Shown here: in pieces, positions 47,248 through 60,009 of the stretch
How positions within the stretch are numbered: position 1 is the stretch's first letter
Layout: each line of letters opens with the position of its first letter
Assembly: GCF_034190915.1 (NCBI RefSeq)
Contig: NW_026947489.1
Coordinates: 59,520,001-59,584,000 of the forward strand
DNA from: Cavia porcellus
Taxonomy: Eukaryota; Chordata; Mammalia; Rodentia; Caviidae
Direction of reading: 5' to 3'
DNA length: 64,000 bases
Notes under the pieces: model-generated
What the model was told of the DNA's origin: nothing
Database searches by the model: none
What the model saw: the letters and a program-made list of their open reading frames with translations, nothing else
Translations under genes and position numbers: made by a program

Positions 47248-47303
<56 letters not shown>
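47248..47303 (+). repeat. (GT)28 microsatellite downstream of exon B
   Basis: 56 bp of pure alternating GT start 273 bp after the exon B donor. In the transcript this is a UG repeat, a known TDP-43/CELF binding type, and can pair with the CA tract at 45376. Confidence 0.95.
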
Positions 47304-47309
47304 TTTTTT

Positions 47310-49500
47310 TCTCCATGTCTGACAAACCATATTTTTTACCCTGAGAATCAAAACCAGATGCCAAATTCTTGCTAAACTGAAGTAGTGCATTAACTGTCTC
47401 CTTGCTGTTGTTGTGTTCTGGTGAAAGCTAAACCATCATTTTCATTATAGAAATCTTCATTTTAGCACCAAATCTATGCCTGCAATAAATTTTCACCAGA
47501 ATTTTTCATAAACTCTTACCCAGGGCTTCAGTAGAAACCTAAAACCTCCCATGCTGGATCTGTGTCTCTCTCGTTTTGATCTCTTTCTGTCTCACTTTTT
47601 TCTTTTAATGTGTTGGTATTTTAAAATTCCTTTTGGCTCGGGGTGAAATTTATTTATATATTTCTTCAGCTAAAAGGAGATTGGCAACCTTAAAAAGTGC
47701 ATGTTAAGAAGTTTATTTTCTGGGAGATAAAGCAGAGTTGTATTGGCTTTCTGGTTCCAGAGACCATCGTGCCCTGTGGGGGCAGTGGGGAATCTGTGCC
47801 AGCATCGTATGCCAGGCCAGTAAGGCCTCTCTGGCCCCTGTGGGCAGGCTTTCTGATTTGCTGCTCTTAGGAAAAGCTGGAGGTTGTGCTGATGGAGACA
47901 CAAGTCTCCATCCAAATCCTTACCAACATTCAACATCTGTATCTACCTGACTGGAAGCATCTGGTGAACTTGACATTCTGAAGATGACTTTGTATACTTG
48001 GGTCTCTGCATTTCCAATCTCCAGCCCTAAAGTGGTAGCTTTTCCTACATGGACATGATTGCCACCCATGGATGTTGACTATTTCAACCTTTCCATCACC
48101 CCCGAAACTCCTAAATCTATCATCTCCACACCGAAGTAACCCCAAACAAACAAGAACATGAGTCATCATGAATCTCCAGGACCCTTGTGGGTTTGCTGGT
48201 CCAGGAGACATAGCTAACATGGGAATGAGGAAAGTATGGAAGGAGGTCAGGTTATCTCAATAAAGAATCATTCATCACTGGAGCACCCAACACTGGCATC
48301 CAGCCTTCTGCTCCTAGGAGCCTTGAAAAGTGCTGTCTGCATCTGGGAATATCATGGAAGGTTCTCCCAGCTGCATGTTGAAGGGGAGGGTTCACAGCTG
48401 TGGTTCTGGGGTAGGTGGGTTCCCCACCAGTCCTGCTCCTCTTTCCCAGCACTCCTTTGAAGTAGGACCCTGGGATCCCATTGCAAGCTGTAACGGATTT
48501 AGTAAAGATTATCTAGCATCTTAGTATGTAGAACACTCACTGTCATTGGGAACCCTGACACAACCCTGTCTTGCTCTGTAGTGTTTATTGGTGCTTTGAG
48601 TGAGACCAAGTTTGGCTTATTTTCTGAGCCACAGTAAAATAAAGGGAATTGGGAAAGGATTGAGGGAACTATAAAAGTGATCAAAAATATGGGAAATCTA
48701 TAGAAATCAACCTGCTCCCATGAGAAACACTTGTCATGCCTTCCAGGTACTGATCAGTTACCTGCCCCCAGGCAAGGAATCTCTGCTTTTTGGAGGAAAA
48801 CTTGGAAGAGAAAGAGCTTGGGATTCTGCATGAGAATCTGGAGTTACCTGAGACAGAACTTCCTTAGCAGACAGGCTAAGGTGGAACAGAGCTTACAAAG
48901 CAGGGTGGGTTTTGAGGGAAGAGTGGAGATCAGTGATTGTGAAATACCGGACTAGACAGGGGCCTCCTAAGCTATGCTTGGTATCAGTGTGTGATTATAT
49001 CAGTAATGTAACAATTAATAGGTGTGTGCATGTGTGTCCAGGGCCCTCTGAAACCAGCCATCTGGGCAGTGTGTAAGCTAAGAGCTGCCAGGGCTGCATG
49101 GCACATGACAGCCACAGGCCTCCACAAACCACAGTTATGAAGTCCACACCATAGTGAACAGATCATGAAGAGCAGGACCTGAAGGGGGTCAGGTGCTTCA
49201 CTGTGGCATTTGTCACCCCCCTCATTCTGACTAGTCATGATGGTGCATCAGTTTCCAGCTGTTTGGCTACATTACCTCTCATCTGCTCACATTTGCCTTT
49301 GGCAGATGCTCACACACAGGGACAGACCCTTTCTCCTGTGTCCTCCCAGGTCCGACTATAAGATTATCTATGTGTACAAGGTGCCAAGTAAGTGTGTTGT
49401 GGCATCTTCCTTTCTCTGAACCTCTGATTCCTGTATCAAGGTGCACTCTGGGTTGCTGTGATGCCATCCTGAAATGCCAGATAAGTTCTAAAACAGAAGG
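47310..49500. other. Intron stretch without recognised repeats
   Basis: Unique sequence; no SINE, LTR, L1 or exon was recognised. Confidence 0.4.
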
Positions 49501-49509
49501 AGAGACCTG

Positions 49510-49905
49510 CTGTCTTATTTTCTCATCACTGAGACAATACCTGACACTCACAAGTTAGAGGAGGAAAGATCTATGTTGGTTTACAGTCTGTAGAGGTTTC
49601 AGTCCATAGTGGGCTGGCTCCGAGGCAGGGCAGCATGACAGAGAGCATGGCATAGGGGCAAAGGCTCATGGCATGGCAGGCAGGAAGTAGAGCGAGGTGA
49701 GAAGAGAAGGAAGGGAGATGGATCCTTCGAGGTCAGACGCCCAGTGATCACCTCCTCTTACCAGGCCTCACCTCCTGACACCACAGTTAGCTATATACTC
49801 GTCAGTGAGTGTCTCACTCCCACCATCCAAGCACCTTCCCAAAGTCCCCCATGAGCACACTATGAACGATCCTACAGACCACATTAACTAGGAAATGTGG
49901 GGACA
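49510..49905 (-). mobile_element. MaLR-type LTR
   Basis: It starts with TCATCACTGAGACAATACCT, then GAGGTTTCAGTCCATAGTGG and GCTGGCTCCGAGGCAGGGCA, the reverse of the 8.1 kb copy. It is one of the more complete copies in the window. Confidence 0.7.
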
Positions 49906-50847
49906 GGTTAATTGGGGTGCTTCTCTCTACTAAACTCCTTTTATATTACTTCATGTATAACTTGGGGAATATCTTGAATACCCACAAATCAGCTCATTGT
50001 AAGTATATCTGCCCTAGGTTTTATTGGTATACTCAAAAATATCCTTTTAAAACTATTTTTAAAAAATCAGTAATCAGGTAAAAGTGAGAAAGTACCATGT
50101 TCCGTTTTTCTGGGACACAGATATTTATATGCCCCAAAACAATACCTAGAATACAGAAAATAATAAATGATATCATATTTTTCTTTATGTGGCATCAGCC
50201 TTACAGTCTGCAAAGTGTGTTTATTTCTCCCAACTCATTTCTTCTTTAAATGTTATTCCTGCTCTGAAGTTCTAATGATTTTTGGTTTGTTATTTTGTAG
50301 CTGGAACTTTATGTTACTTCTCGATGTATGGTTTCTGGAGGGTTCTTTTGAAGCTAAGTGAGATGTTAAGGGAGTAGTAATTTGTTTTTAATTATTAGTT
50401 TGAAAACTATACTAACTACCAATAGATTTTTAAAACTGTCTTGAACAAACTCTTTAATTAGGGTGACTATGTTTCTTAATCCTAAGAAATATTTGATAAT
50501 TGTGGAAAGCTTTCAAAACTCTTTTGGGAGGAGGGAAAGTAATTTAAAATGCAGTATCTTAGATCCTTTAAAAATTAATGTACTTCATAACTTCCTAAGA
50601 TGAAAGAAAACTTATATCTGGAAATGTTCTTCCTCAGAGAAGATGTTCTGAAAAAGTCATGGGAATGTTTTTTTGAAGAATTGCACCACAGTGTTTAAGG
50701 AGTTGCTGAAGAGGATGATCTCATAGCTAGTAGAACATCCTCCTGTTACTGATAGTATGCTGTCCAAAATCTGATCTAAATAAAAGCACAATCAATCACA
50801 TGGCCCTTGAGTTAAAAGAATGGATTGATGTATGTTGCCTGGTCTGT

Positions 50848-51080
50848 TTCATTATCTGTTGCTGTGTAATAAATCATCCCAGTGGCTCCCCACTTCTGCT
50901 TCTCCCCCGCTCCCTGCTGCGTGGTTCCCCCGGCGCAATTCCTTGTGGGCTGTTGGGGTTTTCATGAGGTCCCATCGTGAGGGACTGAGGACAGTCTGTT
51001 TGGAAGCCCTCCACAGGCCAGCCTGGAACATGATAGTTTGCTGAATTGGAGCACAGACAACCAGCCAGAGTGTCTAAAGA
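50848..51080 (-). mobile_element. Possible MLT1 LTR fragment
   Basis: TTATCTGTTGCTGTGTAATA followed by AATCATCCCAGTGGCT matches the reversed 3' end of MLT1 LTRs. The following sequence is too diverged to follow with certainty. Confidence 0.45.
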
Positions 51081-51931
51081 CGATGAATGTCAGGGGGATA
51101 TCCTCTCCTTTTCCAGATTCTCTTTTAGAAACAAGAAAAGCAGGACATGGGGGAGAGAAGCTCCCTGCAGACACCCAGGAGGACCTCTCTCTCAGCCACA
51201 GCCTCACGTCTGCACTGTGCCACCGACCCTGCCCTGTGCTAAGTGGACACACGATGGCTGCTCTCACATCTCTCCTTGCCCCCAAAGTTCCCACAAGACA
51301 GAGAAGCGAGGAGACCTGGCCATGGGCTGGTCTTGAAGAAGTACCAGGCAGGAAGTCAAGAAGCCATGTTTTCCTCATTCTTCTCCAAGAGCCTAGGGAC
51401 CTCTGGGACCAAAGGACTTTGGCTTTGCTGTCAGAGGAATGGAGGTTGTGAGCTGTCCATCAGTGACTCAGGGATGTATTGTGGACATCACTTACTGTCT
51501 GTCTTTTGCAAATGCACTACAACAAAATGCCTGACTCAGATCTCTCAATAGATGGTAGATTCTTTTTACTGTTATCTTCTGCTTATATATTCAAGCTCAG
51601 TGGAGTAATGATGCTATGTAAATCCATAGAAGTGCAGCATTATTCTGATTCTCTTAGGAATCCAAGTAAAATCTTATTTTTGTGCTAATTACTCCCAGAA
51701 TCTGAAATCCAACAATTTACTTAATTAGATATATTTCCTTTGGTTTTTTGATACACTTCTTTTTAGTACCATTGTGGTACATGATGACACATTCATTGTG
51801 AAGAGTTAGTACATGTACAAAATGTTTCTTAAGCCTTTTATTTCCTCTTCCCCTCCCTTATACAAATTCCATTTGATTCAATTATTTTCCTTCTCCTTTC
51901 TGAAAGAGTTAAATAGATTAAGTTGTGGTGA

Positions 51932-52092
51932 TGTATGCAAAGCTAGGTGTAGTGGCAAATGCCTGTAATCCCAGGATTCAGGAGGCTGAGGCAGGAGGAT
52001 TGCTATATGTTTGAGATCAGCCTGGGCTACATAGTGAGCTTAAGACCAGTCTGAACTACACAGTGAGATCCTGTCTTTGCAAAGATACAGCA
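51932..52092 (+). repeat. B1 SINE with partial internal duplication
   Basis: GCTAGGTGTAGTGGCAAATG, CCTGTAATCCCAGGATTCAG and GGCTGAGGCAGGAGGATTGC form a clear B1. The GCCTGGGCTACATAGTGAG segment is followed by a related CAGTCTGAACTACACAGTGAG copy. ATGTATGCA lies just before the element (51931-51939) and again at 52093-52101, a candidate 9-bp target-site duplication. Confidence 0.85.
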
Positions 52093-52640
52093 ATGTATGC
52101 ATACCCATGTTTATAGCAGTACAATTCATATTAGCTAAATCCAAGAAGTATCCTGTACGCTCATCAGCAGATGAATGGAAAAAGAAAACCATGATATTTA
52201 TACATGGCAGAGTACTACTCTGCCAAAGAATGATGAACTTCAAGCATCAGTAGATAAATGGATGCACTTTGAGACCGTAATGTCAAGTAAAATAAACAAG
52301 ACATACAGCTTAAATATCACATGGTTTCTGTTTTATGAGAAACCCAGAATATACATAAAGAATAAAATAAAAGATAGATAATAGGAAGTAGGATATTTTT
52401 CAAACAAGAAGGGGAGGAAGAAGTGAAGGAAGAGGGGAGAAAGGAAGGGAAATGGGATTTTTAAAAGAGGATTGAATAACAAATGGAATAGAGTTTCCAT
52501 ACATAGAGAGGGAAACGAGAGTTGGGGGGAGCTGGGAGGGAAGGATAGGGAAGGGGACAAAAGAGAGCACACAGGTGCTATGTGTGCGTACAGGCTCTCC
52601 ACGATGAATGTGATTATTATGTACTAACACAAAGACACCC
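52093..52640 (+). mobile_element. L1 3' end with purine-rich tract
   Basis: ATGTATGCATACCCATGTTT, CATCAGCAGATGAATGGAAA and AGAGTACTACTCTGCCAAAG are the sense counterpart of L1 3' landmarks at 25.4 and 36.0 kb. A long A/G-rich stretch at 52405-52570 fits the L1 3'UTR polypurine tract. Confidence 0.75.
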
Positions 52641-52649
52641 ACAGTATTG

Positions 52650-54620
52650 ATACCACTCTTAAAGGGCTCGAGCTGTGTATGTAAAAAAGGAACTGTCCCT
52701 ATGTGAGAGCATACCAGTCCCCACTGAGAAAGGCCACTACACATTTACCATTCTTAATGCAGACAGCGGTTCCTTGACATGACGTTGGTTTGTGCCCCAG
52801 ACTCACTGTCTTTGGGTCTATGTCTGCAGCAGGTCCTACCTGCAGCACAGAAGCCGGGGAGCTCTCATGATGTGGTATGAGGAGCCTCAGGCCTGAGTCC
52901 TTCCTAGGAAGACAGAAAGTGACTTTTCATTTTGAAATTTCCTATGCCGTTCATTAGCCAACAACCCCCAGCTGTTGGATCATGTTTGTTTTTCTCTGTG
53001 CTGGGCGGGGATGCAGGTGCTGGAGATTGAAAGGTCCCTCACCTCCAGCAGCTCCTGTCCTAGCAGAGGGAGGGCAACTTGCGGGGCACAGCCTCCCTTG
53101 CTCCATTCCCCCTTACACCCCACTCCATCCAGAGAAAGGATGATTTGACTCGGAGCCCTTCCTGCAGGAATTTGATGCTGTTTGCACATACGACTCTGTT
53201 TCTGAATTTGTCAGTTAGTGTAGCCAATTCTGTTGTCTAAGGGGCTGTGAAATTTATTATTCATGCAGAGCTTGGAAAACAACCAAACACGGATGGATCA
53301 GATCAAGCAAATTTGGTGAAGTGAATCCCAGCCCAGTTCCATAATCTTCTATGCACCTGCCTGGTAGAGTCACCCGCTTGTCTCTATCTGTGAGGATTAA
53401 TTTTTAAAAATAACTTGCATCTTTATAAACATAAGGGATAGCTACTAATTTGGAGCCTGTGTTTATGCACTTAAGTATGTTCTCGTGACTCTGACTGTGA
53501 GCTTTCCCACACTGCAGCAAACTTAGCTCTTGCTACAACACGGCTCCTATGTTTACCACCATCCCTTCTTCCTTAGAATTGACGGAGTGTTTGCCCAGCA
53601 TCCCTAAGGCAATGACTTTCTCCATTCTCCTGCTGTTGGACTCCTTTTCAAGCACTTTTGGTAGAGCCTTTTCTGTGCCCATCTGTAGAACCAGCTGACT
53701 CCCATAGTTTATGTGTGGCAAATCCCTAATAAACTCTGAGTGATCAGGGCTGATAGTGGAATTGCAGGAAGTCCTTCATCTCTGGCCATTTGCTTTGAAG
53801 GGCAAACTCCAAAGAGCAGCGTCTGGTGAGCCTGTGGCCTGTGCTGCTATTCCTGCTTTAGCTCGGCAGCTGTGGCAACAGAGGGAGCTGGCACCAGCCT
53901 TTTGGATCCCCCACCATCCTCCTCTGAAGAAGAGGCGCCCCTAGTGCTTCCTAGGAGGGCACCCCAGGCCCGTCAGCATTTCTCAAAAGCCCCTTTGCCC
54001 TGTGATTTATGTATGTCTTTGGTCCACAAAGCTTTCCTCAGCAGCCAACTGTATAAATAACTCTGCCAATTGCCTGGTCGCACTCTGGTATTTTGCCGTC
54101 TAAGGACTGCTTGCTTGCAGCTCTTACTATGAAATTGTTGAAAATTGTTCTTAGATTTCTGAAATGTGTGTTTTCACATAGTATGTAGCTAAGCACAAAA
54201 GAAATGACTTTGCAGTGGGGTGGGAATCAGCAGCACTGAAGTTCTTGGCAAAGACACCCTAAGGGGCTTGGTGTGTGTTTTGTCTCCTCAAGAACTTGGG
54301 GACCTGCCAAGGAGCTCCCTCCCCATCAGCAGGGGAGATGGGTTCACTCCTCCTCCCCCATTCTGGAGCGGTGCTGACTGCTGTAGTGTGTTTGTTTTTG
54401 AAAGTTTACGTTTTTAGAATTTTTGTTTTGTTGTATTATCCTAATATAACTCTGGCTCAAAGCTGACACAGAGTTTTTTCTTCTTTTCTTGATTATTTTT
54501 ATGTATATTCTTATTCAGGTTTCTGGAGCTAAATTTAAAAGTACAAATGTAGGCACAAAAAAATGTAACCCAAACAAAGCTTCTTTTCTACAATGTCAAG
54601 ATAATCCTGTCTCTGTACCT
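52650..54620. other. Intron stretch without recognised repeats
   Basis: Nothing recognised with confidence. The 53.5-53.75 kb part (ending near CCTAATAAACTCTGAGTGAT) could be an old LTR end. Confidence 0.35.
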
Positions 54621-54624
54621 CTGT

Positions 54625-54626
<2 letters not shown>

Positions 54627-54666
<40 letters not shown>
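54627..54666 (+). repeat. (GT)20 microsatellite
   Basis: 40 bp of alternating GT, the second sense-strand UG-repeat tract in the intron after exon B. Confidence 0.95.
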
Positions 54667-54669
<3 letters not shown>

Positions 54670-54837
54670 GCTTGGCTAGAAAGAATTAGAGAATTTTATT
54701 TGCTTGAAATTTCCTACGGACCAAAAAGCTTACTGACTGATACTTTTACGTGACTGTGTATTTAAAACTATATTTATCATCATAGTTTTTCTCTGCAACA
54801 TTGTCCCTAATTCTCTACATAGCAGTAATTTTTCTTT

Positions 54838-55014
54838 TCCAGTACTGGGGTCAAACCCAGGAACTTTGCGCTGAGATAGCTCCCCAGCTCTTTTATATTT
54901 TATTTTGAGGCAGTAACTAAAGTTGCCTGGACTGGGGTCTAACTTGTAACTCTGCTGCCTCAGCCTCCCAGGGTGCCAGGATTACAAATGTGCCCCACAA
55001 CGCCGTGCCCAGTC
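54838..55014 (-). repeat. B1-ID composite SINE
   Basis: AGTACTGGGGTCAAACCCAG and AGATAGCTCCCCAGCTC form the antisense ID part. TTATTTTGAGGCAGTAACTA, GCCTCAGCCTCCCAGGGTGC and CCAGGATTACAAATGTGCCC form the antisense B1 part. Confidence 0.82.
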
Positions 55015-55679
55015 AAGGAGTGTAAGAGGGCACTTGAAGTACTCATCTGCATCCTGCAGTGGTCCTACAAGAGACATTTGAAGGACCCTGTGCAGACTGC
55101 CTGGCCCTGTCATGCAGGAGGTTGTCATGGTGACCCTGCATAAGCGCCTGCAGGGTGGCTCTGCACAGAGCGCTTCTGCAAGTGGCCTCCTTGTTAGCCC
55201 CTGTTTCTTTGGGACCCATGCTGAGGCTGGTGTCTGCCACACCACCATGGTTTCCTTTCGACTGTGAGAGTGAGGTTTCATCTGTCTCCACCTCACAGTG
55301 TGGTGGAGACACTGCCCAGCGCCTGGCACCATGTGACATACGTCCTCAGCTCTTCCAGAAAATGTGGCCTCAGCTGTAACTCAAGGTGCTGATTCCTCCC
55401 AGCCTCAGGTCCTTTGCACTTACTAAAACTTCTCTGCAGAATGTTTAGAAAGAATTTTTCCCACTGGGATAGAAAGGGGGTAATTGGCAATAAAAGGGTG
55501 TTGTTGTTGTTGTCCCTGCCTATAGGCTTCCCATGGAAGGATCAATGCTTCCTCCTATGCAGTTGTGATCTTTCAGCTTAGTTGTGTCACTAAACTGACC
55601 TGGAACCTCATGGGGATTAGTAAAGTACTCTTCTGGGAGTTTCTTGTGGGTCATAGATGAGCGACTTTGGGGGTCTATA

Positions 55680-55905
55680 TCTGACCTCTGCCCCTCCTCT
55701 CTGGCACTGTCCCCTGCTCTATTTCCTGGCTTTCATAAACCAAGCAGCTTTCTAGCACCCCCTCCTACCACATGTTCATGCCTTCGTGCAATCACGCATG
55801 GACTGCATCCCCCAAAATCATGAGCCACATTAAGCCGCCCCCCTTTAACTTGTGAGTTTTGGGCGTCTGGCCCCAGCAATGGGAAAGCTGGCTGATAAGT
55901 ATGCT
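55680..55905 (+). mobile_element. MaLR-type LTR fragment
   Basis: CCACATGTTCATGCCTTCGT, GACTGCATCCCCCAAAATCA and GTGGCCCCAGCAAT-like sequence (CTGGCCCCAGCAATGGGAAA) correspond to the LTR 3' half, in forward orientation. More diverged than the 8.1 kb copy. Confidence 0.5.
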
Positions 55906-55909
55906 TGCA

Positions 55910-58680
55910 TTTTTCTCAGTGCAGCTTGAGATGAACTCATTTGTTGAGAGGGAGGATGGAGAAAGTGCAGAGAAAGTGCAGGTAGTTCATTTCCTGCAGA
56001 GGCTGGCAGATTTCCAGGCCAGAAGGTTTGTAAATGGGGAGAGGCCAACCTAGACCCCCCCGTCATGGGCCTCTCCAGGAGGATGGAGCTGCCCACAGCC
56101 TGAGCACAGTCCAGAGATGGCACAGCCCAGCTGGAACTTGGGGCTAAGGATATTTGTCACCACAGACCATGGAAACACACCTGGTCCATGGAGCAGTGAA
56201 GCCAGGAGGGGCCAGGGGCAGAGGATGGTAGGTTCTGGGGTGAGCTCTGGCATAGGGTCAGACATCTGAGATGCCAGGCTTGAGAAAAGATGGTGACAGG
56301 ACAGGGTGGTTGTCAGAAAGCAACTGAGATGGTGCTCGGGACAGTGAGACAGATCTGGAATAATGAGATTAACATGAGATGCAAGGACCAGAGAGGGGGC
56401 CAGGGAGATGTCAGGCACCGGCTGGGCTGGGGGGCAGCGGTGGAGGATGCTCGGTGGTGCTGCAGGAGAAGGGAGTGTGGGGGCTCAGAGCCTCAGGCAA
56501 CAGAGGAGAAAGACCCTCATTCCGGCTTTCTGTGCCTCGGAACATGGGAGGAAAGATGGGGGCCTTTGTGGAGTAGGATGTGGTGGGCTCCTGAGAGCCA
56601 GCCCTGTTCAGCAGGAGTGGGAAGGGAGAAGCTGGAGACACAGAAGCAGCTGCTCACCTGAGGGGCGGGCTGGGCCACACAAGACTAGGTGAAGCCCGTG
56701 AAGACAAAGCTCTGAGAGAGAGTAACAGGTGCTGTGGCATCCTGCAGCAGAGAGTGGTGATGTAATAATAATAATAATAATGACAGTCTTCCAGACCATC
56801 AGCTCATAGAGGGGCCCTGAGTGACTGAGATTAGCCAGTGAAGTTTCTGTAACTGGTAATAAAAGAAAGGAAGGGCTGTAAGTGAAGAGAGAAATAGGTT
56901 TGCTGAGTGATACAGGGAGCATCCAGCAGACAGAAGCAATGGCTTTGGTTATGACCGGCCTTCTTTGTGACATCGTTAGGGAAGAGAGGACTCAAACGCT
57001 TCCTGAAAGACTTGCGCTTCAGTTCCATCTTAGCAGTCCATGACTGTGGGCTAGCTGGTTAGCAGAAATTACACACAGAGCCTCAAAGCTGATTAATATG
57101 GACCAGGTTACCAGTGCCTTCTCGGCAAATGATTAGGGCTTAGAGACTTTTCCTGCACTCATTATCTCTACTTTGTGGCTGGAAAGCGTCTTTATACTAT
57201 GGGAAACTGTACTGATTAATCAATGTGGTGGATTAGGACCAACTCCAATGGTGAGTTTCCAACTCCTATTAAGAAAATTATTAAGCAAAATGCTCAGCTA
57301 AGTTTTTGTTACCTGTACTATCACTCAGGTCACCATCTTCATGGGGAACAGGAGACAGCCCACTCCTAGAAACAGGTTAGGACATGTCTTTGCTTTACTT
57401 TGGACAACCAAAATGATTATTCTAATACAACAGATAGACTTTCCAGAGCATAATTTTCCAAAGCGCTGACCTCAGTGGACACGGACCTGTTTTGGGGAAC
57501 TCCAAGATGTCCCCTGTACTGTGTATCCTGTGGCAAGTGCTTAGAAATCTGCGGTTGGAGCAGACTATAGGTTTTCATTTTCTATTCGTCTATTTTTTTC
57601 TGCCTTACTGGGTTGCTTTTCCCCTGAGTGTTTACTGCAACAAAAAGCCTGAAAATGAGCAATGGATTGTGCCTTCACCACCGTCCTGCAGACCGCACGT
57701 GACGTGAGTGGGACGGCGGCTTGGCAGTTTTGCCAGTGCAGCTGCTGTGGTGGAATTTGGGCCAAGTCCACGGCCACAGTTGTTGAATCTGCAGAAATTA
57801 ATAAGCACTGTGATGAGCAGCTGGGACACTTCCTACACTGCTGTCGCCTGGGACCCTCAGGGCTTCTCCTAGACATGGTTTGTGTCTGTAGGGTGTACGT
57901 GTGGGCATGTGCATGTGTGTGCATGTGCAAATGGAGCTCCTCACTTCCTGTTTCCCTTTCAACGCGGGAGGAGAGGAAGAGCTGGCTGCGCTGTCCCCCA
58001 GCAGCACTGCCCCCTGCTGCCTGAGTAAGGAATCACACACCCTTAGACCATCGTTCTGTTAAGTGGAGGTGCAAGAATCACAGTGCCAATAGGCCATGAT
58101 GCAGCTCGCGCCTAGCCTACTTCCTCGGGACATTCGGAGTTATCCACCAGGTCAGCTGCCAGGGATAACCAATCCTTAAAAAACTGAAAACTCTTATTTC
58201 CTTAAGTAGAATGAAGAAATATGAGTCTCCAGAATCCCAAATGGAGCGGTGGACTCTAGCTCTGATGGAATGGGCTCTTAGAGGAGGAAGCGCTCAGGGT
58301 AACAGAAGCAGCCAAGCACCGCAGACTCCAAAGTAACACAAACAGCTTCCCTCGCTTGCCCTGATCCGGGTAGTTTAACCCATCGTTCTGACAACCCAAC
58401 GCCCACAAGATCTGGACCCTCATTGCCTCTTGTAGGACTGACGCTGCTCCTGCCCGCTGACCACCCCCTCTCGACCATCCCACACAAGGCTGCTGCCCCA
58501 CAGCGCTGCCTAGGAACGGTCTGAGGATCATTCTCCTGCAGTCAAACCATCCTGCCTGTGCCTGGAGACTGATTTGAGTCTCACCCAGCCCTGGAGCCAC
58601 TCTGGTTGTGACGCCCAAACCCCAGTCTCCCATGCCCTTCGAAGACACAGCGTCCTAGAACCATGGAGCTGACGTAGACA
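55910..58680. other. GC-richer intron stretch without recognised repeats
   Basis: Contains a short (TAA)n run at about 56763-56780 and scattered CpGs near 57.69-57.78 kb, not dense enough for a CpG island. No exon or known repeat was recognised. Confidence 0.4.
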
Positions 58681-58689
58681 TCTCGAAAA

Positions 58690-58790
58690 TGCGCCTACCC
58701 ACTCTTCACCACATAGATGAGGAAGGTCAGGTGCAGAGAGAAGTCGGTTCCCTCGAAGCCAGGAGGCTCAGCAGAGGCCAAATCAGCACA
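58690..58790 (+). repeat. Possible MIR fragment
   Basis: CACATAGATGAGGAAGGTCA, GGTGCAGAGAGAAGTCGGTT and AGCCAGGAGGCTCAG resemble the MIR core (gatgaggaaactgaggca-cagagag). It lies within a 218-codon open stretch (58689-59345) that is otherwise unremarkable and likely chance. Confidence 0.4.
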
Positions 58791-60009
58791 GTATCCTGGC
58801 CTTTTACCCACTCTCCCATGATACCACCAACCCCTTCTCAGCAGCCTTGTGAGACCGAGTCTCAGCGGCCTACAGGCACAAACAGGAGAGGCCCGCTTGC
58901 ACCCATGAGTGGCTCTGTCTCAGATACTCTCAGTGGGAAATTTGTCCCAAGTCTGAGGCAAAATGGAGACAGACTGACTGCCGCAGGCTGCAGCTGCATG
59001 TACACAGAGCCCGGAATGGTGCCCATCAGCCTTTATGCGTCCTCATTGGGGCCAAGCTTTGGGCCAGGCTGTGGCTGCCGTAGGGTTCTTCCAAGTACAT
59101 CAGGCACATCTCTTACCCTCTGGTGGCAGAGGGCAGCTGAACACAGGTCCCAGGTCTGTGGACCACAGAAGGAGCCATGCTGCGCCAGCCAGTGTCACTT
59201 GCAGAGGTGGATAGCACTTGGGGAGAGACCTGACCTCTCACTGAGCTCAGAGGAACCTCTTCTCCTCATGCCACCCCATCACAGGGTAGCACCCCAGAGC
59301 ATTCCCACTGAGAGGAGAAGAGTCCTGCACGGGACAGTGTTCTAAGAGGGGCTGGCAGCAGACCCCGTGAATATTTTAATTCCTAATTATGGGTTCCTTC
59401 CTGAGTCTTCGAGTGGCAGTGAGACTAGCCTCCCGTGGATTCTGGCAGGACAGGATACACACTGAAATCTCAGGTGACCGCAGATTTCTTTCTTGGCTAT
59501 TGCAGTGGAAAATAACCCGTTTTCCAGACTTTTTATTGCTGAGGTTTTTTTGTTGTTGTTTTTGCCTTCTTTATTGGCTGATTCTAGGACTTCATCCAAT
59601 AGGTTGTACTTAACCTCGCTGTGCCCCCATGTTATTGTAATGTTCGGCAAGACGAAAGGACCAGCTTTTCTCTTGAAATCAAATATCCAGGGGCCTTACT
59701 GAATGAAATACAGAAGTGGTTTTTATAAATCAAACCAACATTTACTTGTTACTTTGAAACTACCTTACAGCCTCTCTCTCTTTGTATTTAAAGCTAACAC
59801 GCACCCCTCAAATTCCTTGCATGTGATTTCTGATTGCGTGCAGTTGCCTGGTGGCTTGGTGGGTGACAGTGTTCTCCCCTGATGACTGCAACAGAGGAAT
59901 CCATTCTCCCTATGCCATCAGTCCACAGGCCCTGGAGCAGCCCAGATAAATCACCTTGTCCATATCTGTCTTTTTACCTGGGCATGTTCATTCCTAGAGT
60001 TCCTGGCTA

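Noticed and set aside
45376..47303. CRISPR-like or other direct-repeat array
   Set aside because: The repeated units are dinucleotide microsatellites and SINEs of a mammalian genome; no spaced direct repeats exist.
57660..57790. Cluster of CpG dinucleotides around 57.69-57.78 kb
   Set aside because: Only a handful of CpGs over about 100 bp, not enough for a CpG island or promoter call.
59115..59126. ACCCTCTGGTGG, a second CTCF-like core
   Set aside because: It has a mismatch at a position that matters in the core (T where C is expected) and no supporting flank, so it is much weaker than the 11511 site.
58689..59345. A 218-codon open frame on the + strand
   Set aside because: The longest open frame outside the L1, but it begins in a MIR-like fragment, sits in GC-rich intron, and shows no domain, hydrophobic segment or splice context.
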